The notes below the pieces were generated by a model that was not told the DNA's origin, ran no database searches, and was given only the letters and a program-made list of their open reading frames with translations. Both the position numbers and the translations under genes were made by a program. This document shows, piece by piece, positions 9,271-18,891 of a stretch of DNA of 64,000 nucleotides; position 1 is the first letter of the stretch; every line of letters starts with the position of its first letter. This DNA comes from Streptomyces sp. RPA4-2 (GTDB lineage: Bacteria; Actinomycetota; Actinomycetes; Streptomycetales; Streptomycetaceae): contig NZ_CP050975.2 of assembly GCF_012273515.2 (NCBI RefSeq), forward strand, positions 9,052,001 to 9,116,000. The letters run 5' to 3'.

Positions 9271-9993
9271 GCCGGCTTTCTCCTTTCACAGGTAGGTGTC
9301 GTGCAGCAGGATGTGGATCGCGCACGATACCGGGCGGGGCCGGTGTGGCATAGGCGTGGCGGAAGGCGTGGGCCGCGGCAGGCACGGCCCGACGGGCGGC
9401 GCGGCCGGAGCCGTTGGATGCTTTTGATGTTCACGCCGACCGGAGGCGGCCCGACAGCGGTGCCGGCGCCCACCCGCGCCCGGCCCACGCGTAGCTCACT
9501 CCGTGGTAAATCCCGCGACAGCCTTCCGCGCCGCGAAGGCGCTTCGGATGTCGGGGCGCACGGGATTCACAGCGTCGGATCGTCGCTGTGGGTGCTGGGT
9601 GCTGGGTGCGGGTGTACGGCCAGGAGGCTTTCTCCGACGGGGGATGAGAAGTCAGCAGGTTCGTGGCAGGAGTTCAAGGGGTGCGGGCCTTGGGATGGGC
9701 ACGCCCTCCATGATGGCCGAACAGGACGAGGAGTCCGACGATGCTGTCGTTGTCGAAGTCGGGCCGGTGCGGAACGCGGTGTCGAACTCGGCTGCCTGGC
9801 CGGGCTTGCGGAGCGGACTGTGGTCATGCGATCAGCAACACCGGTAGATCGGCGGCGCGATCGGCCGTCTGTGCCCCGTGCCGGACCGAGCGCTCAACGC
9901 CTGCCCCGAGGCAGGGCTACTGCGAGGATCCGCCTCGTTGCGCCGGCCGTTGTCGGGGCAGCCCGCGGTACGCGTCCGCCACGCAAGATATGT
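9271..9993. other. Long intergenic stretch, no gene supported
   Basis: About 720 bases with only short, arginine-rich frames. A piece near 9713-9800 (MAEQDEESDDAVVVEVGPVR) reads somewhat like protein but has no continuation; it may be a remnant. Confidence 0.3.
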
Positions 9994-10022
9994 TTGACTG
10001 TACAAGCACTTGTGCTTAGTGT
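9994..10022 (+). promoter_or_regulatory. Promoter with inverted repeat, upstream of acyltransferase
   Basis: TTGACT (9994-9999), a 17-bp spacer and TAGTGT (10017-10022) form a near-consensus vegetative promoter. The spacer contains AAGCAC-TT-GTGCTT (10004-10017), an inverted repeat placed where a TetR-type repressor would block RNA polymerase. The regulator is not identified. Confidence 0.7.
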
Positions 10023-10169
10023 GCGCGGTGCCGCTTGACTGGCAAGCGGAACCGTACGAGTCGGCCAGTTCGCGACTCAAGTGCGATGCCGTATTCCGAG
10101 CGGAAACAGGTGTGAGGAAAGGTGCCCCGGAGTTCGCTCGGGATTGCTTTCTTCCGGGGGTCACAGCAC

Positions 10170-10925
10170 ATGCCTTACACGAAAAAACGCATGCCGCGCC
10201 GAAAGATCGGAATGACCTATCGGGTGATGGCCGCGATCGCGCAGCCCATCGTGCGTCTGCTGTTCGAGCGGGAATGGGAGGGCGAGCGTCACATCCCCGC
10301 CGACGGTGGTTTCATAGCGGCGGTCAACCACAATTCCTACGTCGATCCGCTAGCGTACGGGTATTTCCAGTACGCCATGGGGCGGCCGCCCCGCTTCTTC
10401 GCGAAGCAGGGACTGTTCACCGGTGCTTTCGGGCGGCTCATGCATGCGATGAAGCACATCCCTGTCGCCCGTGGAGGGGCCGGTGTGCTGGCGGCCCTCG
10501 AGACGGCGGCCACCGCGGTCCGGGCGGGGGAGGGCGTGGTCTTCTATCCGGAAGGCACGCTCACCCGTGATCCGGAGATGTGGCCGATGCGGGGCAGGAC
10601 CGGAATCGCACGGGTCGCGCTGGAAACCGGCTGTCCGGTGATTCCGGTGGCGCAGTGGGGCGCCAATCTGCTGATGCCGCCGTACGGGAGAATGGGAAGG
10701 ATATTTCCCCGCAGAACCCACCGCGTGCTCGTCGGACCGCCGGTGGACCTTTCCCGCTACCAGGGGAGGGAGCCGACTCTGGAGGTGTGCCGGGAGGTGA
10801 CGGACGAGATCATGGCCGCGATCACGAGCCTGTTGGGCGAGATACGTGGACTTCCCGTGCCGACAGCCCCCCATGCGCGACAGACGGCGGAGGATTCCGG
10901 GGACGCGCGGGCGTCGGCCGCCTGA
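10170..10925 (+). CDS. 1-acyl-sn-glycerol-3-phosphate acyltransferase family (PlsC-like)
   Basis: The protein carries the PlsC acyltransferase domain: motif I NHNSYVDP (catalytic His and Asp), motif III VVFYPEGTLTRDP, and a later VIPVAQWGAN. It transfers an acyl chain to a lysophospholipid or similar acceptor at the membrane. The Arg of EGTR is replaced by Leu (EGTL), normal for the Streptomyces subgroup. About 250 residues is family length. Start is uncertain: ATG 10170 follows GGGGG at 9 nt; GTG 10122 has GAGG only 4 nt upstream, and ATG 10191 (MPRRKIGMTYRV) fits homologues best but lacks a ribosome-binding site. The operator-bearing promoter at 9994 likely drives it. Confidence 0.85.
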   Translation: MPYTKKRMPRRKIGMTYRVMAAIAQPIVRLLFEREWEGERHIPADGGFIAAVNHNSYVDPLAYGYFQYAMGRPPRFFAKQGLFTGAFGRLMHAMKHIPVARGGAGVLAALETAATAVRAGEGVVFYPEGTLTRDPEMWPMRGRTGIARVALETGCPVIPVAQWGANLLMPPYGRMGRIFPRRTHRVLVGPPVDLSRYQGREPTLEVCREVTDEIMAAITSLLGEIRGLPVPTAPHARQTAEDSGDARASAA

Positions 10926-11153
10926 ACGGCGGCGTACGTGGCTGAACGGCGAATGGGCCGACGTCCGCCGATCACCTGTCGAGTCACCCATACGTACCTC
11001 CGGCCGGTCGGCGCCGTCGAGTGCCAGCACATCACTCCGCCGGCGACAGCTCATCGAGGACTGATCGTGTGGGACGGCAGCCTCGCGTAAATCGGGATGC
11101 CAGGCGGTCGGGAGGCGAGTACGGTGAAGCCCGTTCAGGTGCGCAGGTCGCGG

Positions 11154-11206
11154 CTACTTCTCCTGTCAAGAGAGCAACGCGGGTTCGAATCCCGTCGCCG
11201 GTCCGG
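11154..11206 (+). tRNA. 3' half of a tRNA (Asp-like anticodon arm and T arm), remnant
   Basis: A 5-bp anticodon stem (TTCTC 11158-11162 / GAGAG 11170-11174) encloses the loop CTGTCAA, giving anticodon GTC (Asp). A T arm follows with GCGGG, TTCGAAT and CCCGT (11179-11195). No matching D arm or 5' acceptor strand (ACCGGCG) lies upstream, so it is not a complete tRNA. Such 3' halves are typical attachment-site scars left by integrative elements. Confidence 0.5.
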
Positions 11207-11235
11207 CCGGTGTCGTCCAGTGGCCAAGGACACTT
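11203..11235 (+). tRNA. 5' half of a Glu/Gln-type tRNA, remnant
   Basis: The sequence TCGTCCAGTGGCCAAGGACA has the D-arm form of bacterial tRNA-Glu (GTC stem, AGTGGCCAAG loop, GAC stem). No anticodon or T arm follows. It directly abuts the Asp-like 3' half but the two acceptor strands do not pair, so they come from two different tRNAs. Confidence 0.35.
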
Positions 11236-11594
11236 ACGTCGCCGCAGCCGACTCCGATCTCTGGACACCGAGGCGCGAACCGTCCACCACGGGGGATCCG
11301 GTGGACGGTCACGCGCGTCACGTCGACCCGATGATCCTCGCCCACCGCATCCTGGGCGAGTACGTCCTGGGCCCGGCTGTCCCACGGGCGTGGAGCGCTT
11401 CAACCCGCTGCCAACGCCCCGGCCGGGCAGGGAGAGACGGAGCGGGTCGAAGCCGCGACGGAGGCGCGCACCGGGGACTCGCCGTGGCAACGCTGCGGCA
11501 GACCGGTCTCCGGTGACACGAGCGTGCCGGCGCACGGTACCTGCGGCTGCGCTGTGTGCCGTCCCGGCTGCTGGTGCCATGGAGACCCATGGGC

Positions 11595-11660
11595 GCCTCG
11601 GCGCCCCCCGATGTCGTGCTCGGTGACCGAGGCTACGACCATGACGCGGCACGGAACACG
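11595..11660 (+). pseudogene. IS5-family transposase fragment
   Basis: One frame reads PPDVVLGDRGYDHD, the second catalytic-Asp motif of IS5-family DDE transposases. The sequence on both sides has lost homology, so only a short relic remains, next to the IS110 relic. Confidence 0.55.
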
Positions 11661-11751
11661 GTTCCGAACTCGGCACCCAACGCTGCATTGTCGAGCGCGC
11701 CACAACCACGCGGACTGGCGCGCCGCCGCCCAGCGTAACCTCTTCAACCGC

Positions 11752-11792
11752 CAATGCCACGAAGTTAACGCCGCGGCCTCCAAGTCAAGCCC
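11752..11792. repeat. IS4-family terminal inverted repeat, left
   Basis: 41 bases, perfect reverse complement of 13489-13529. The transposase stop codon (11785-11787) lies inside this repeat. Confidence 0.95.
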
Positions 11793-13401
11793 CTCCCGTT
11801 TCTGTAGGCAGTAGGCATTCAGGGGCGAGCTTGTAGGTCGCGTTCGCGGTCTTCTCGAGGAGACCTTCCCTGGTCCAGCGGCTCAGCTGGACGCAGAAGC
11901 TGTCGTAGTGAGTGAGAGAGAGGGCAGTGGCAAGCTCGCGTGCATGCCAGGGTCGATGCGGTGAGGTGCGCATGTGCTGGAGGACCTGATTACGTTGACC
12001 GCTGCGGCCGTGCCCTGCCGACGATGTGGGATGGGCCCGGATTTCAACGGCAAGACCGATCACGTTTTTGCTGGTCAGGGGGTGCTCGCTGGTCGGGTTC
12101 GCCGGATAACGGGAGGTCGGGCACTTGACCTTGCGGGCGCTGGTGCGTGCGCGCCTGGGCGGCAGCAGAGCGGACCGGACCGCAGTGGAGATGCCGCTCG
12201 TGGTGAAGCCCGATGAGGTCGGCAGGATGTGGTCCGCGCGGATGACCTGGTCGCGGGCGGCCTGGAGCGCAACGGTGAAGCTTGCCCGGTCGGGGTCAGC
12301 CCCTGGGACAGACTCGACGGCCTCGACCATGGCCGTGCGGATCACCTGGTAGAGCGTGAGCAGAGCCCAGACTTCCTGCTCAAGTCCGCGTGGATCTTGG
12401 GACCGCAGGACCCGGCCAGTCAGAAGTGTGTGCCGCAGTGAGTAGAAGGCAGATTCGATTTCCCAGCGTTCGTGGTAGAGACGGATCAGGGCTTCGGCCG
12501 GGTCGTGGCGGTGATCCAGGAGCGTCGTCGCGAGCCGGTAATGGCCCGTGATGCGTTGTCCCTTGCTGGTGGTGAGAGTGATGTCGGCTTCGATGATGCG
12601 GACGCGCAAGCCGCGGAGGCGGGTGAGGTAGGAGCCGTCAGGGAGGACTGCCAGCACCGCGGGGCGTCGGTGTGCGCACAGCCGGATCAGGAACTGAGAA
12701 CCGGTCTCGGAGACAGCACGCAGGAATTCGTCGCCGTCGAAAGCCCGGTCCGCGAGCAGGAGCATCTCCGGTGTCAGCCGGGGCAGTAACTCGGCCGCCT
12801 GGACGGTCTCCCCGTTCTCGGACGGGCCGAAGACTGCCCCGAGCAGGCCCCGAGTCCCGGTCTCGCACAGAACGGTCAGTCTCAAAGCGGGGTAGCCCGA
12901 CATGCCCCAGTGGTGCCGAACCTTGCCCAGCAGAGCTCGGATGCGCGGCAGGTCAGGGGCTTTCAGCGAACTGCAGCCGTCGAACGCTACGGTCCGCCAG
13001 CGCCGGTAGCAGGCACCAGTCGTGGTCGGCCGTGCCAGTGGCACTGCGAGTGTTTCGAACAACGCCTCTATGGGCTCCGGCCCAAGGCGCCGGCGCAGCT
13101 GCCGCAGTGCAGCTTCCGACGGAAGACCGTGGTCGATGCCCGACAGGCCAGCCACGAGCTTGTCCCACACGCGGCGGTATCCGAGTGACGGAAAGAGCCC
13201 CAGGGCCAGGACAAAGTAGATCCCGACCCGGGACGGGAGCGTACGCACCCGGGCCTGAACGGTCTTGGTCTCTTCGAGGACGTGATCGACGAGCTCGAAG
13301 GGTATGTGCTGAGTCAGCCCGCCCAGATGGCCCGGCGCGAAGGCGCCCGCTGCGACGGTGGTAGTACGGGTCAAGGTGCAGGTGGAGAGCTGACTCGACA
13401 A
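11785..13401 (-). CDS. IS4-family transposase
   Basis: The 538-residue transposase has an IS4 N-terminal domain (about 25-125) and a DDE RNase-H core. Catalytic residues are Asp141 (TVAFDGCSS), Asp218 (LLLADRAFDG) and Glu316 in YHERWEIESAFYSLR, which fits the Y-2-R-3-E-6-K/R signature of the family (Tyr309, Arg312, Glu316, Arg323). A C-terminal winged-helix-like tail (about 460-530) is present. No frameshift is seen and the gene fills the element, so it is probably active. Start ATG 13401. Confidence 0.95.
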   Translation of the reverse strand: MSSQLSTCTLTRTTTVAAGAFAPGHLGGLTQHIPFELVDHVLEETKTVQARVRTLPSRVGIYFVLALGLFPSLGYRRVWDKLVAGLSGIDHGLPSEAALRQLRRRLGPEPIEALFETLAVPLARPTTTGACYRRWRTVAFDGCSSLKAPDLPRIRALLGKVRHHWGMSGYPALRLTVLCETGTRGLLGAVFGPSENGETVQAAELLPRLTPEMLLLADRAFDGDEFLRAVSETGSQFLIRLCAHRRPAVLAVLPDGSYLTRLRGLRVRIIEADITLTTSKGQRITGHYRLATTLLDHRHDPAEALIRLYHERWEIESAFYSLRHTLLTGRVLRSQDPRGLEQEVWALLTLYQVIRTAMVEAVESVPGADPDRASFTVALQAARDQVIRADHILPTSSGFTTSGISTAVRSALLPPRRARTSARKVKCPTSRYPANPTSEHPLTSKNVIGLAVEIRAHPTSSAGHGRSGQRNQVLQHMRTSPHRPWHARELATALSLTHYDSFCVQLSRWTREGLLEKTANATYKLAPECLLPTETGGA

Positions 13402-13488
13402 CGGATCCCCTGGTCAAGAAGGTGCTGGTCGACCTTCTCCTATCAGGGAACCGCGGCCTGGAACCCCGGAACGATCCATCTCCGCACC

Positions 13489-13529
13489 GGGCTTGACTTG
13501 GAGGCCGCGGCGTTAACTTCGTGGCATTG
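13489..13529. repeat. IS4-family terminal inverted repeat, right
   Basis: 41 bases, perfect reverse complement of 11752-11792; begins GGGCTTGACTTGG and ends GTGGCATTG at the target duplication. Confidence 0.95.
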
Positions 13530-13651
13530 CTTCAACCGCATGATCGGCCAGCTCTACCACTGTCTCCAGCAGTGCCATCCATATGACGAGGCACTGGCCT
13601 TCCCAGCACCGACCGCAGAGGTCGGCACAGCGGCCGTATAGCCCAGTGCGT

Positions 13652-14086
13652 CTACTGGCCTGGGGACGTCACCCAGGGAGCGAAGCGCTGGTCGGGGCCT
13701 GCATCCTCGCGCCAGTACCGCAGGACCGTTTCCTGGACGATGTCGAGGCGCTCTGCGGCGATGAGGCACGCGACCGGCTCCTGCCCGCCGGCGTCGGCCT
13801 CGAAGGCAACCACGATGGGCGGCTTCTCGCCGAGCTGGCGAGTGACTTTCAGGAGCTCGTCGGGCGACGGGGATCGGAAGACCGGATCGTGAAAGCCGGA
13901 CGGACAACTGACGAAGATCGGATCGCCGAAGATCAGTTCCAGGCCGTGGTGGTGGGTCAAGTCGTGGCCGGCGGCGAGCCTGAGCTGTCCGCCGTCCCAG
14001 GCGACGACGTCCCAGTCCCACCAGGACCCTGCGGGAAGCCGGATCGCAGTATGCGCTCCTTCGGCATCCACCGGCGGCCTCCTCAT
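13652..14086 (-). CDS. Hypothetical protein
   Basis: A soluble protein of about 144 residues starting MRRPPVDAEGAHTAIRLP, with aromatic-rich beta segments (GSWWDWDVVAWDGGQLRLAAG, HHHGLELIFGDPIFVSCP) and a C-terminal helix (LIAAERLDIVQETVLRYWRED). Composition is clearly protein-like. The start at ATG 14086 is preferred because the 20 residues encoded upstream to 14146 are cysteine/serine-rich and unlike the rest. No family was recognised and there is no signal peptide. It lies just beyond the IS110 remnant, transcribed towards it. Confidence 0.6.
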   Translation of the reverse strand: MRRPPVDAEGAHTAIRLPAGSWWDWDVVAWDGGQLRLAAGHDLTHHHGLELIFGDPIFVSCPSGFHDPVFRSPSPDELLKVTRQLGEKPPIVVAFEADAGGQEPVACLIAAERLDIVQETVLRYWREDAGPDQRFAPWVTSPGQ

Positions 14087-14146
14087 CCCGTTCGAACAGA
14101 TCGACAGGCTACACAGCGGCTGCGAGCGTGGGGCTTGACGAGTCAA

Positions 14147-14678
14147 GTGTCCCAGCTCCGAAGATCGCGATCTCGCTTTGTCCAGAATTGGTCTGGGGAT
14201 TTGTCATAGAAATGGACCCGCCTCCAGCGCCACTGGATACGTAGCGTTGCGCGCATGAGTACGTACGACGCACATGGAACCCGCAGCGCTTTCCGAGCAC
14301 ACACGCCGCCTGGACTGGCGACTTCAGGCCATGAGCCGCCTGGCGGGCTGCCCTGGGGGCCTGGCTGCACCACCTTTAGTCGTCGACCGACGCGTGAGGT
14401 ACGGGTGAGAGCAAGCGAGAAGTCCTCGGACGGCCGTGTTGCTGCCCGTCGGTGTCAGCCGACGGCCGTTGGCCGCACCGCAGGCCACGACATGGGTCCC
14501 GCCGGAGCCCGCCTGACGGGCCGAGACCACCACCGCGGCGACCGCCGGGCACAGCCTGAATGGGCTGTGGCATGCCGTGCCCGGTAGCTCGATCACTCCT
14601 GCCCTGAACCTATCCATCCACCAGACAGCTGAGCAGTTGGGGGACCGCATCGCCGGGGGGAGACAGAAGGGAAGAGCA
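14147..14678. other. Intergenic stretch, nothing recognised
   Basis: Divergent space between the hypothetical gene and the phosphatase gene; no conserved frame or clear promoter was identified. Confidence 0.3.
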
Positions 14679-17164
14679 ATGGGCAGTTCCGCAACGACAG
14701 CAGTCTCCGAGGTTCAGGCGACCATCGAGACAGTCTCCCCAGCGATAGCTCTCCTAGACACGCAGGGGACGGTGGTCGGATGGTCGCAGACCGCTCAGAG
14801 GCTCGTGGGCTACTCGGCCGCGGAGGTGGTGGGGCGGTCCGCCGGTGTCCTGTTGGTGGCTGCTGGCGACCGAGCAAAGGCTTCACACGCCGCACAAGAG
14901 AGCACCCTCCGGGGCGGCTGGTCCGACCTCGCGCAGGTGCGCCACCGCGACGGCCACCGCATCGATGTGCGCCTGTGCGTGTCATCGCTGTCCGGGCAGG
15001 ACGGCCGAGGCTGGTGGGCGGTCTATGCGACCGACAAGGCGTTGCTTCCCGCGTGGCCGACCGATGCCACAAGAACGGAACCGCTCCTCGCTATGCTGCC
15101 GAGCTGCCCGCCGATCGGTGTCGTCATACGGGACACGCACCTGCGTTGCATCCAGGTGAACGACTCCCAGGGCTCCAAGGACGGCATCCCTCTCCCCAAG
15201 CGGCTGGGCCGCAGGCTGACGGAGGCAGCGCCCGGGACGGAGACCGAAATGCTGGAGGCAGTGATGCACCAGGTGCTGGAGAGCGGCGACCCGGCGATCA
15301 ACGTGGACTACCAAGCCTTCCTGCCGACGAAGGAGGGAAGCAGTCGCATATTGACCGCGTCCTACTTCCGCCTCGACGACGCGCAGGGGCGCGCGCTGGG
15401 CGTGTGCGTCGTGAGCGTGGACGCCGCCGACAGCCGACGGGCACAAGAGCGTCTGGCCATCCTCGGCGCGGCCAGCAGGCGAATCGGCACCACTTTGGAC
15501 GTCATGCAGACCGCGCAGGAACTGGCCGACCTCGCCGTTCCCTCCCTCGCGGACTACGCCACCGTCGACCTGGCGGAGTCCGTCCCACTCGGCGAGGAGC
15601 CCCTGGCCCGTCTCGGCCCACAGGACGGGCGCATCCCCGTCTTCCGCCGTGCGGGCCTGGCCTCGATCCACCCGGGAACGCCGGAGTCCCAGTTCGCTCG
15701 CGGAGAGCCGGTCTTCGTCCCGCCCACTTCGCCCTTCACCGGGGTCCTGCGCTCCGGGAAATCCCACTTCGAGCCGATGCTGGACCCATCCTCGGGCACA
15801 TGGCTCGACCACCACGACCCGGCGCGGGCGAAGAAGATCCGCGAGCACGCCATGCACTCGTTGATGGTCGTCCCGATCCACGCCCGGGGCGCAGTGCTGG
15901 GCGTGGAGGTCTTCGTGCGGACCGAGGACCCCCGGCCGTTCGAGGAGGACGACCTGCTCCTGGCCGAGGAACTCGTCAGCTGGGCAGCACTGGCCCTGGA
16001 CAACGCACGCCAATACGCGCGCGAACGCTCCGCGGCTCTCGCCCTGCAGCGCCTGCTGCACCCCCACCGCCCCACGGGAGGCTCCGCCGCTGATGTGGCC
16101 TGGCGCTACCTGCCGGCCGACAGCCACCACGGCATCGGGGGTGACTGGTTCGACGTGATCCCCCTCTCCGGCGCCCGCGTCGCCCTGGTCGTCGGCGACG
16201 TGGTCGGACACGGCATCAACGCGGCGGCGAAAATGGGCCAACTCCGCACCGCTATGCACACCCTCGCGGACACGGACATGCCTCCCGACGAAGTACTGTC
16301 CCGACTCGACGAGCAGGTCATCCGCTTCACCGAGGCGGAAGACCCCCAGAGCCCGGGCACCACCATGATGGCCGCCACGTGCCTGTATGCCGTCTACGAC
16401 CCGGTCACCCGCACCTGCACCATGTTCATGGCACGGGCCGGCCATCCCCCGCCCGCGGTCATCACCCCGCACGGCCACGTCACCTACCCCGACCTGCCCG
16501 CCGGAGCACCGCTCGGTCTCGGACTGGTCCCCTTCGAGTCCGTAACGTTGGACTCACCGAAGGAAGCGTGCTCGCCCTCTTCACCGACGGTCTGATCGAG
16601 ACCCGTCACCAGGACATCAGCACCGGCATGAACCGTTTGCGCGCGGCCCTCGCACGGCCCGACCTCACGCTGGACGAGCTGTGCGGTTCCACGGTGGACA
16701 CGCTGCGGGCCAAGCCGCCGAGCGACGATGCCACTCTGCTTCTCGCACAGACCCGCTCGCTGAGCAGGGACCAGGTTGCCTCCTGGCAGTTCCCCAGCGC
16801 CCCCGCCGTCGTCAGCCGCGCCCGGACTCTCGCTGCCCGGCAGCTGACCCAGTGGGGACTGGAACGTCTGGCCGAGTCCACAGAGCTGATCGTCAGCGAA
16901 CTGTTCACCAACGCCCTCATCCACGGCAACAGCGACTGCAACAGCGACCGCACGATCGGCCTACGCCTCATCCGGCACGAGATGCTGACCTGCGAGGTCT
17001 CCGACGCCAGCCACAGCCACCCGCTTGTGCGACAGGCCCGCACCACCGACGAACACGGCCGCGGCCTCTTCCTCGTCACTCAACTGTCCCGCCGATGGGG
17101 AACCCGCCACATCCCGGACGGCAAAATCATCTGGGCTGATCAGCAACTGCCAGCCAGTGCGTGA
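14679..17164 (+). pseudogene. PAS-GAF-SpoIIE phosphatase-HATPase protein, frameshifted
   Basis: A multi-domain regulator start at ATG 14679 after AAGGGAAG. Order: PAS (about 10-110, SPAIALLDTQGTVVGWSQTA), second PAS-like (about 140-250), GAF (about 275-450), PP2C/SpoIIE phosphatase (GIGGDWFDVIP, VVGDVVGHGINAAAK), then an RsbW-like ATPase (LIVSELFTNALIHGN, EHGRGLFLVTQL). Such proteins dephosphorylate STAS antagonists and also carry a kinase module. A one-base deletion near 16556 breaks the frame inside the phosphatase: the first frame stops at 16595 while the rest (GSVLALFTDGLIE, PPSDDATLLLA) continues in the next. Everything else is conserved, so the lesion is recent or a sequencing error. 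Confidence 0.85.
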
Positions 17165-17319
17165 AACCACTACGCGCCCAGCTTCAGCTTGGAAGCCACT
17201 GCCTGTGCTCCGAGAACACCGAACACGCGTAACTGGAGAGCAGACCTACGCGACGCCAGCGGCAGCCCGGAATCGGGGTGGAAAGTCCCATCCGGCCCCC
17301 GCCCTGTCGCCAAACCCCA

Positions 17320-17475
17320 ACCACGGCATCGGAGTTTCGTGAAGCTCGGACCTCGTCCGCCCCAGAGGCTGGGAGTGGATCCGCAACATGGTCGAAGCAG
17401 CCAGAACGGCCGAAGCGACCGGATACAGCAGTTTGTGGATGTACGAACGACTGCTCTTCCCGGTGCCCTGTGCCG
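17320..17475 (+). pseudogene. LLM-class F420-dependent oxidoreductase, 5' fragment
   Basis: Just upstream of the next phosphatase gene, frames read GIGVS and then, after a shift, MVEAARTAEATGYSSLWMYE then RLLFPV, which is the N-terminal region of luciferase-like F420-dependent oxidoreductases. Homology stops at about 17475. The fragment is in frame with the downstream phosphatase, which would mislead automatic start calling. Confidence 0.55.
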
Positions 17476-17543
17476 TGACGCAACTCGGTGTGCGAACCGA
17501 GCGGCGACGCTTCATTGCCGTGCGCGCCGAACCTGGGAGAACA

Positions 17544-18701
17544 ATGATGAGCAGACCGCCCTTGCCGACGCCTAGAGCAACCAGCCAGTGGCAGGGCTAC
17601 CGATGGATGCCGCTGTGGGCCGCGCCGATCGCGGCGATTCCGGTGGCCGACTGGTTCCTGCCGCCGAACATCCACCTCGCCCACCTGTTGGTCATCCCGC
17701 TCGCGCTAGCCGCCGCCTTCGCCGACATCCGCCGTACTGCCGCCACCGCTCTCTTGGCCCTCGTAGCGCTGATCGCCGCGGGAGCTGAGCGACACACACT
17801 GACCACCGAGAACGTACTCGTGCAGATGCTGTCCCTGGTGCTGTTCTCGACGCTGCTCCTGATCGCCACCCGTCTGCGCGAGCAGCATCAGCGCCGGCTG
17901 GCTGTCGTGCGCCAGGTCTCGGAAGCCGCGCAGTCTGTGCTGTTGCGGCCACTGCCGCGACGCGCGGGATCGGTGTCCCTGGCGTCGACGTACGTGGCCG
18001 CCGAGACCGAAGCCCGTATCGGTGGAGACCTCTACGCGCTGGTCCGCGCGTCTGGCACCACCCGGCTGATCATCGGGGATGCGCGCGGCAAGGGGCTCGG
18101 GGCCATCGGGGACATCGAGACCGTCCTCGGTGCCTTCCGCTTCAACGCGCACGGCCACTCCACACTGTCCGGGCTCGCGTCCGCCCTGGAGTCCGACGTG
18201 TGCTGGGACCTGGGCCAGTCGCATCGCGGAGATCCTGATGAATGGCCCGGTGAACACTTTGTCACAGCGGCCGTGCTCGAGATCCCGGACGACCAGTCCT
18301 GTGCCCGTCTGATCAGTTTCGGCCATCTGCCGCCGCTCCTGCTGCACGGGAGGCACGTCACGCCTCTGGAAGTCAGCGTCCCCGCCCCTCCACTGGGTCT
18401 TGGCGCACTGACGGAGACCGAGTACGCCCCATTGACCTTCCGTTTCACCCCGGGCGACCGGCTGGTGCTGTACACGGACGGAGTCACCGAGGCCCGGGAC
18501 CGCATGGGCAGCTTCTACCCCCTCGTGGAGCGGGTGACGGCTTGGGCCGATCAGCGTCCGGATGCGCTCGTGCGCAGGATCGGCGCAGACCTGCGGGCGC
18601 ATACGGGTGGGCCGCTCGGCGACGACATGGCCCTGATCGTGCTGCAGCACGAGGGGGCGCTCGTCCGGGCCCGGATCTCCGAGAACCGGTGGGCCTCGTG
18701 A
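17544..18701 (+). CDS. Membrane-anchored PP2C/SpoIIE-type serine phosphatase
   Basis: The 385-residue protein has three to four N-terminal membrane helices (about 22-110; PLWAAPIAAIPVADWFLPP, TALLALVALIAAGAE, LVLFSTLLLIATRL) and a cytoplasmic SpoIIE phosphatase domain (about 140-375). Metal-binding motifs: RIGGDLYALV, IIGDARGKGLGA, LVLYTDGVTEAR and GDDMALIVL. It probably dephosphorylates a STAS antagonist in partner switching. The start is ATG 17544 (or 17547) after CTGGGAGA; the frame is open to 17388 only because it reads through an oxidoreductase remnant. This small membrane type is common in Streptomyces. Confidence 0.85.
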   Translation: MMSRPPLPTPRATSQWQGYRWMPLWAAPIAAIPVADWFLPPNIHLAHLLVIPLALAAAFADIRRTAATALLALVALIAAGAERHTLTTENVLVQMLSLVLFSTLLLIATRLREQHQRRLAVVRQVSEAAQSVLLRPLPRRAGSVSLASTYVAAETEARIGGDLYALVRASGTTRLIIGDARGKGLGAIGDIETVLGAFRFNAHGHSTLSGLASALESDVCWDLGQSHRGDPDEWPGEHFVTAAVLEIPDDQSCARLISFGHLPPLLLHGRHVTPLEVSVPAPPLGLGALTETEYAPLTFRFTPGDRLVLYTDGVTEARDRMGSFYPLVERVTAWADQRPDALVRRIGADLRAHTGGPLGDDMALIVLQHEGALVRARISENRWAS

Positions 18702-18891
18702 CGAAGGCGCGGTCCGCTAGAGGAAGAGTGGCGACGGCGCCGGGCGCGCCCGGGCCCGGCGGGCTCTTCCCTGCCGAGCGCGCCGAAGCGCGCGGATGCC
18801 GGGCGTGCGGCTCAGTCGTGTTCGCGTCGGTCGACGCGTCGAAGTGACGGTGAGCCCAGGCTCGATGGCAACGTGCAGGTTCTTCGTAGTG

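Larger units (their letters stand above)
11752..13529. mobile_element. Complete IS4-family insertion sequence
   Basis: A 1778-bp element bounded by 41-bp perfect inverted repeats (11752-11792 and 13489-13529) and flanked by a 10-bp direct repeat CTTCAACCGC (11742-11751 and 13530-13539), the target duplication expected for the family. It holds one transposase gene. Perfect repeats and an intact gene suggest recent insertion. Confidence 0.95.
11690..13641 (+). pseudogene. IS110-family transposase C-terminus, split by the IS4 element
   Basis: Left part 11690-11751 reads HNHADWRAAAQRNLFNR; the frame resumes after the IS4 insertion at 13540 with MIGQLYHCLQQCHPYDEALAF and ends at TAG 13641. Joined, this is the C-terminal helix pair of IS110 transposases. 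The catalytic N-terminal DEDD region is absent, so the IS110 copy was dead or truncated before or after the IS4 insertion. Confidence 0.6.

Noticed and set aside
11154..11235. A circularly permuted tRNA gene (3' half before 5' half)
   Set aside because: The two acceptor strands (CGCCGGT and GCCGGTG) are not complementary and anticodon stems do not match, so the halves come from different tRNAs.
17388..17543. N-terminal extension of the phosphatase at 17544
   Set aside because: The extension encodes part of an unrelated F420-dependent oxidoreductase; the ribosome-binding site supports ATG 17544.
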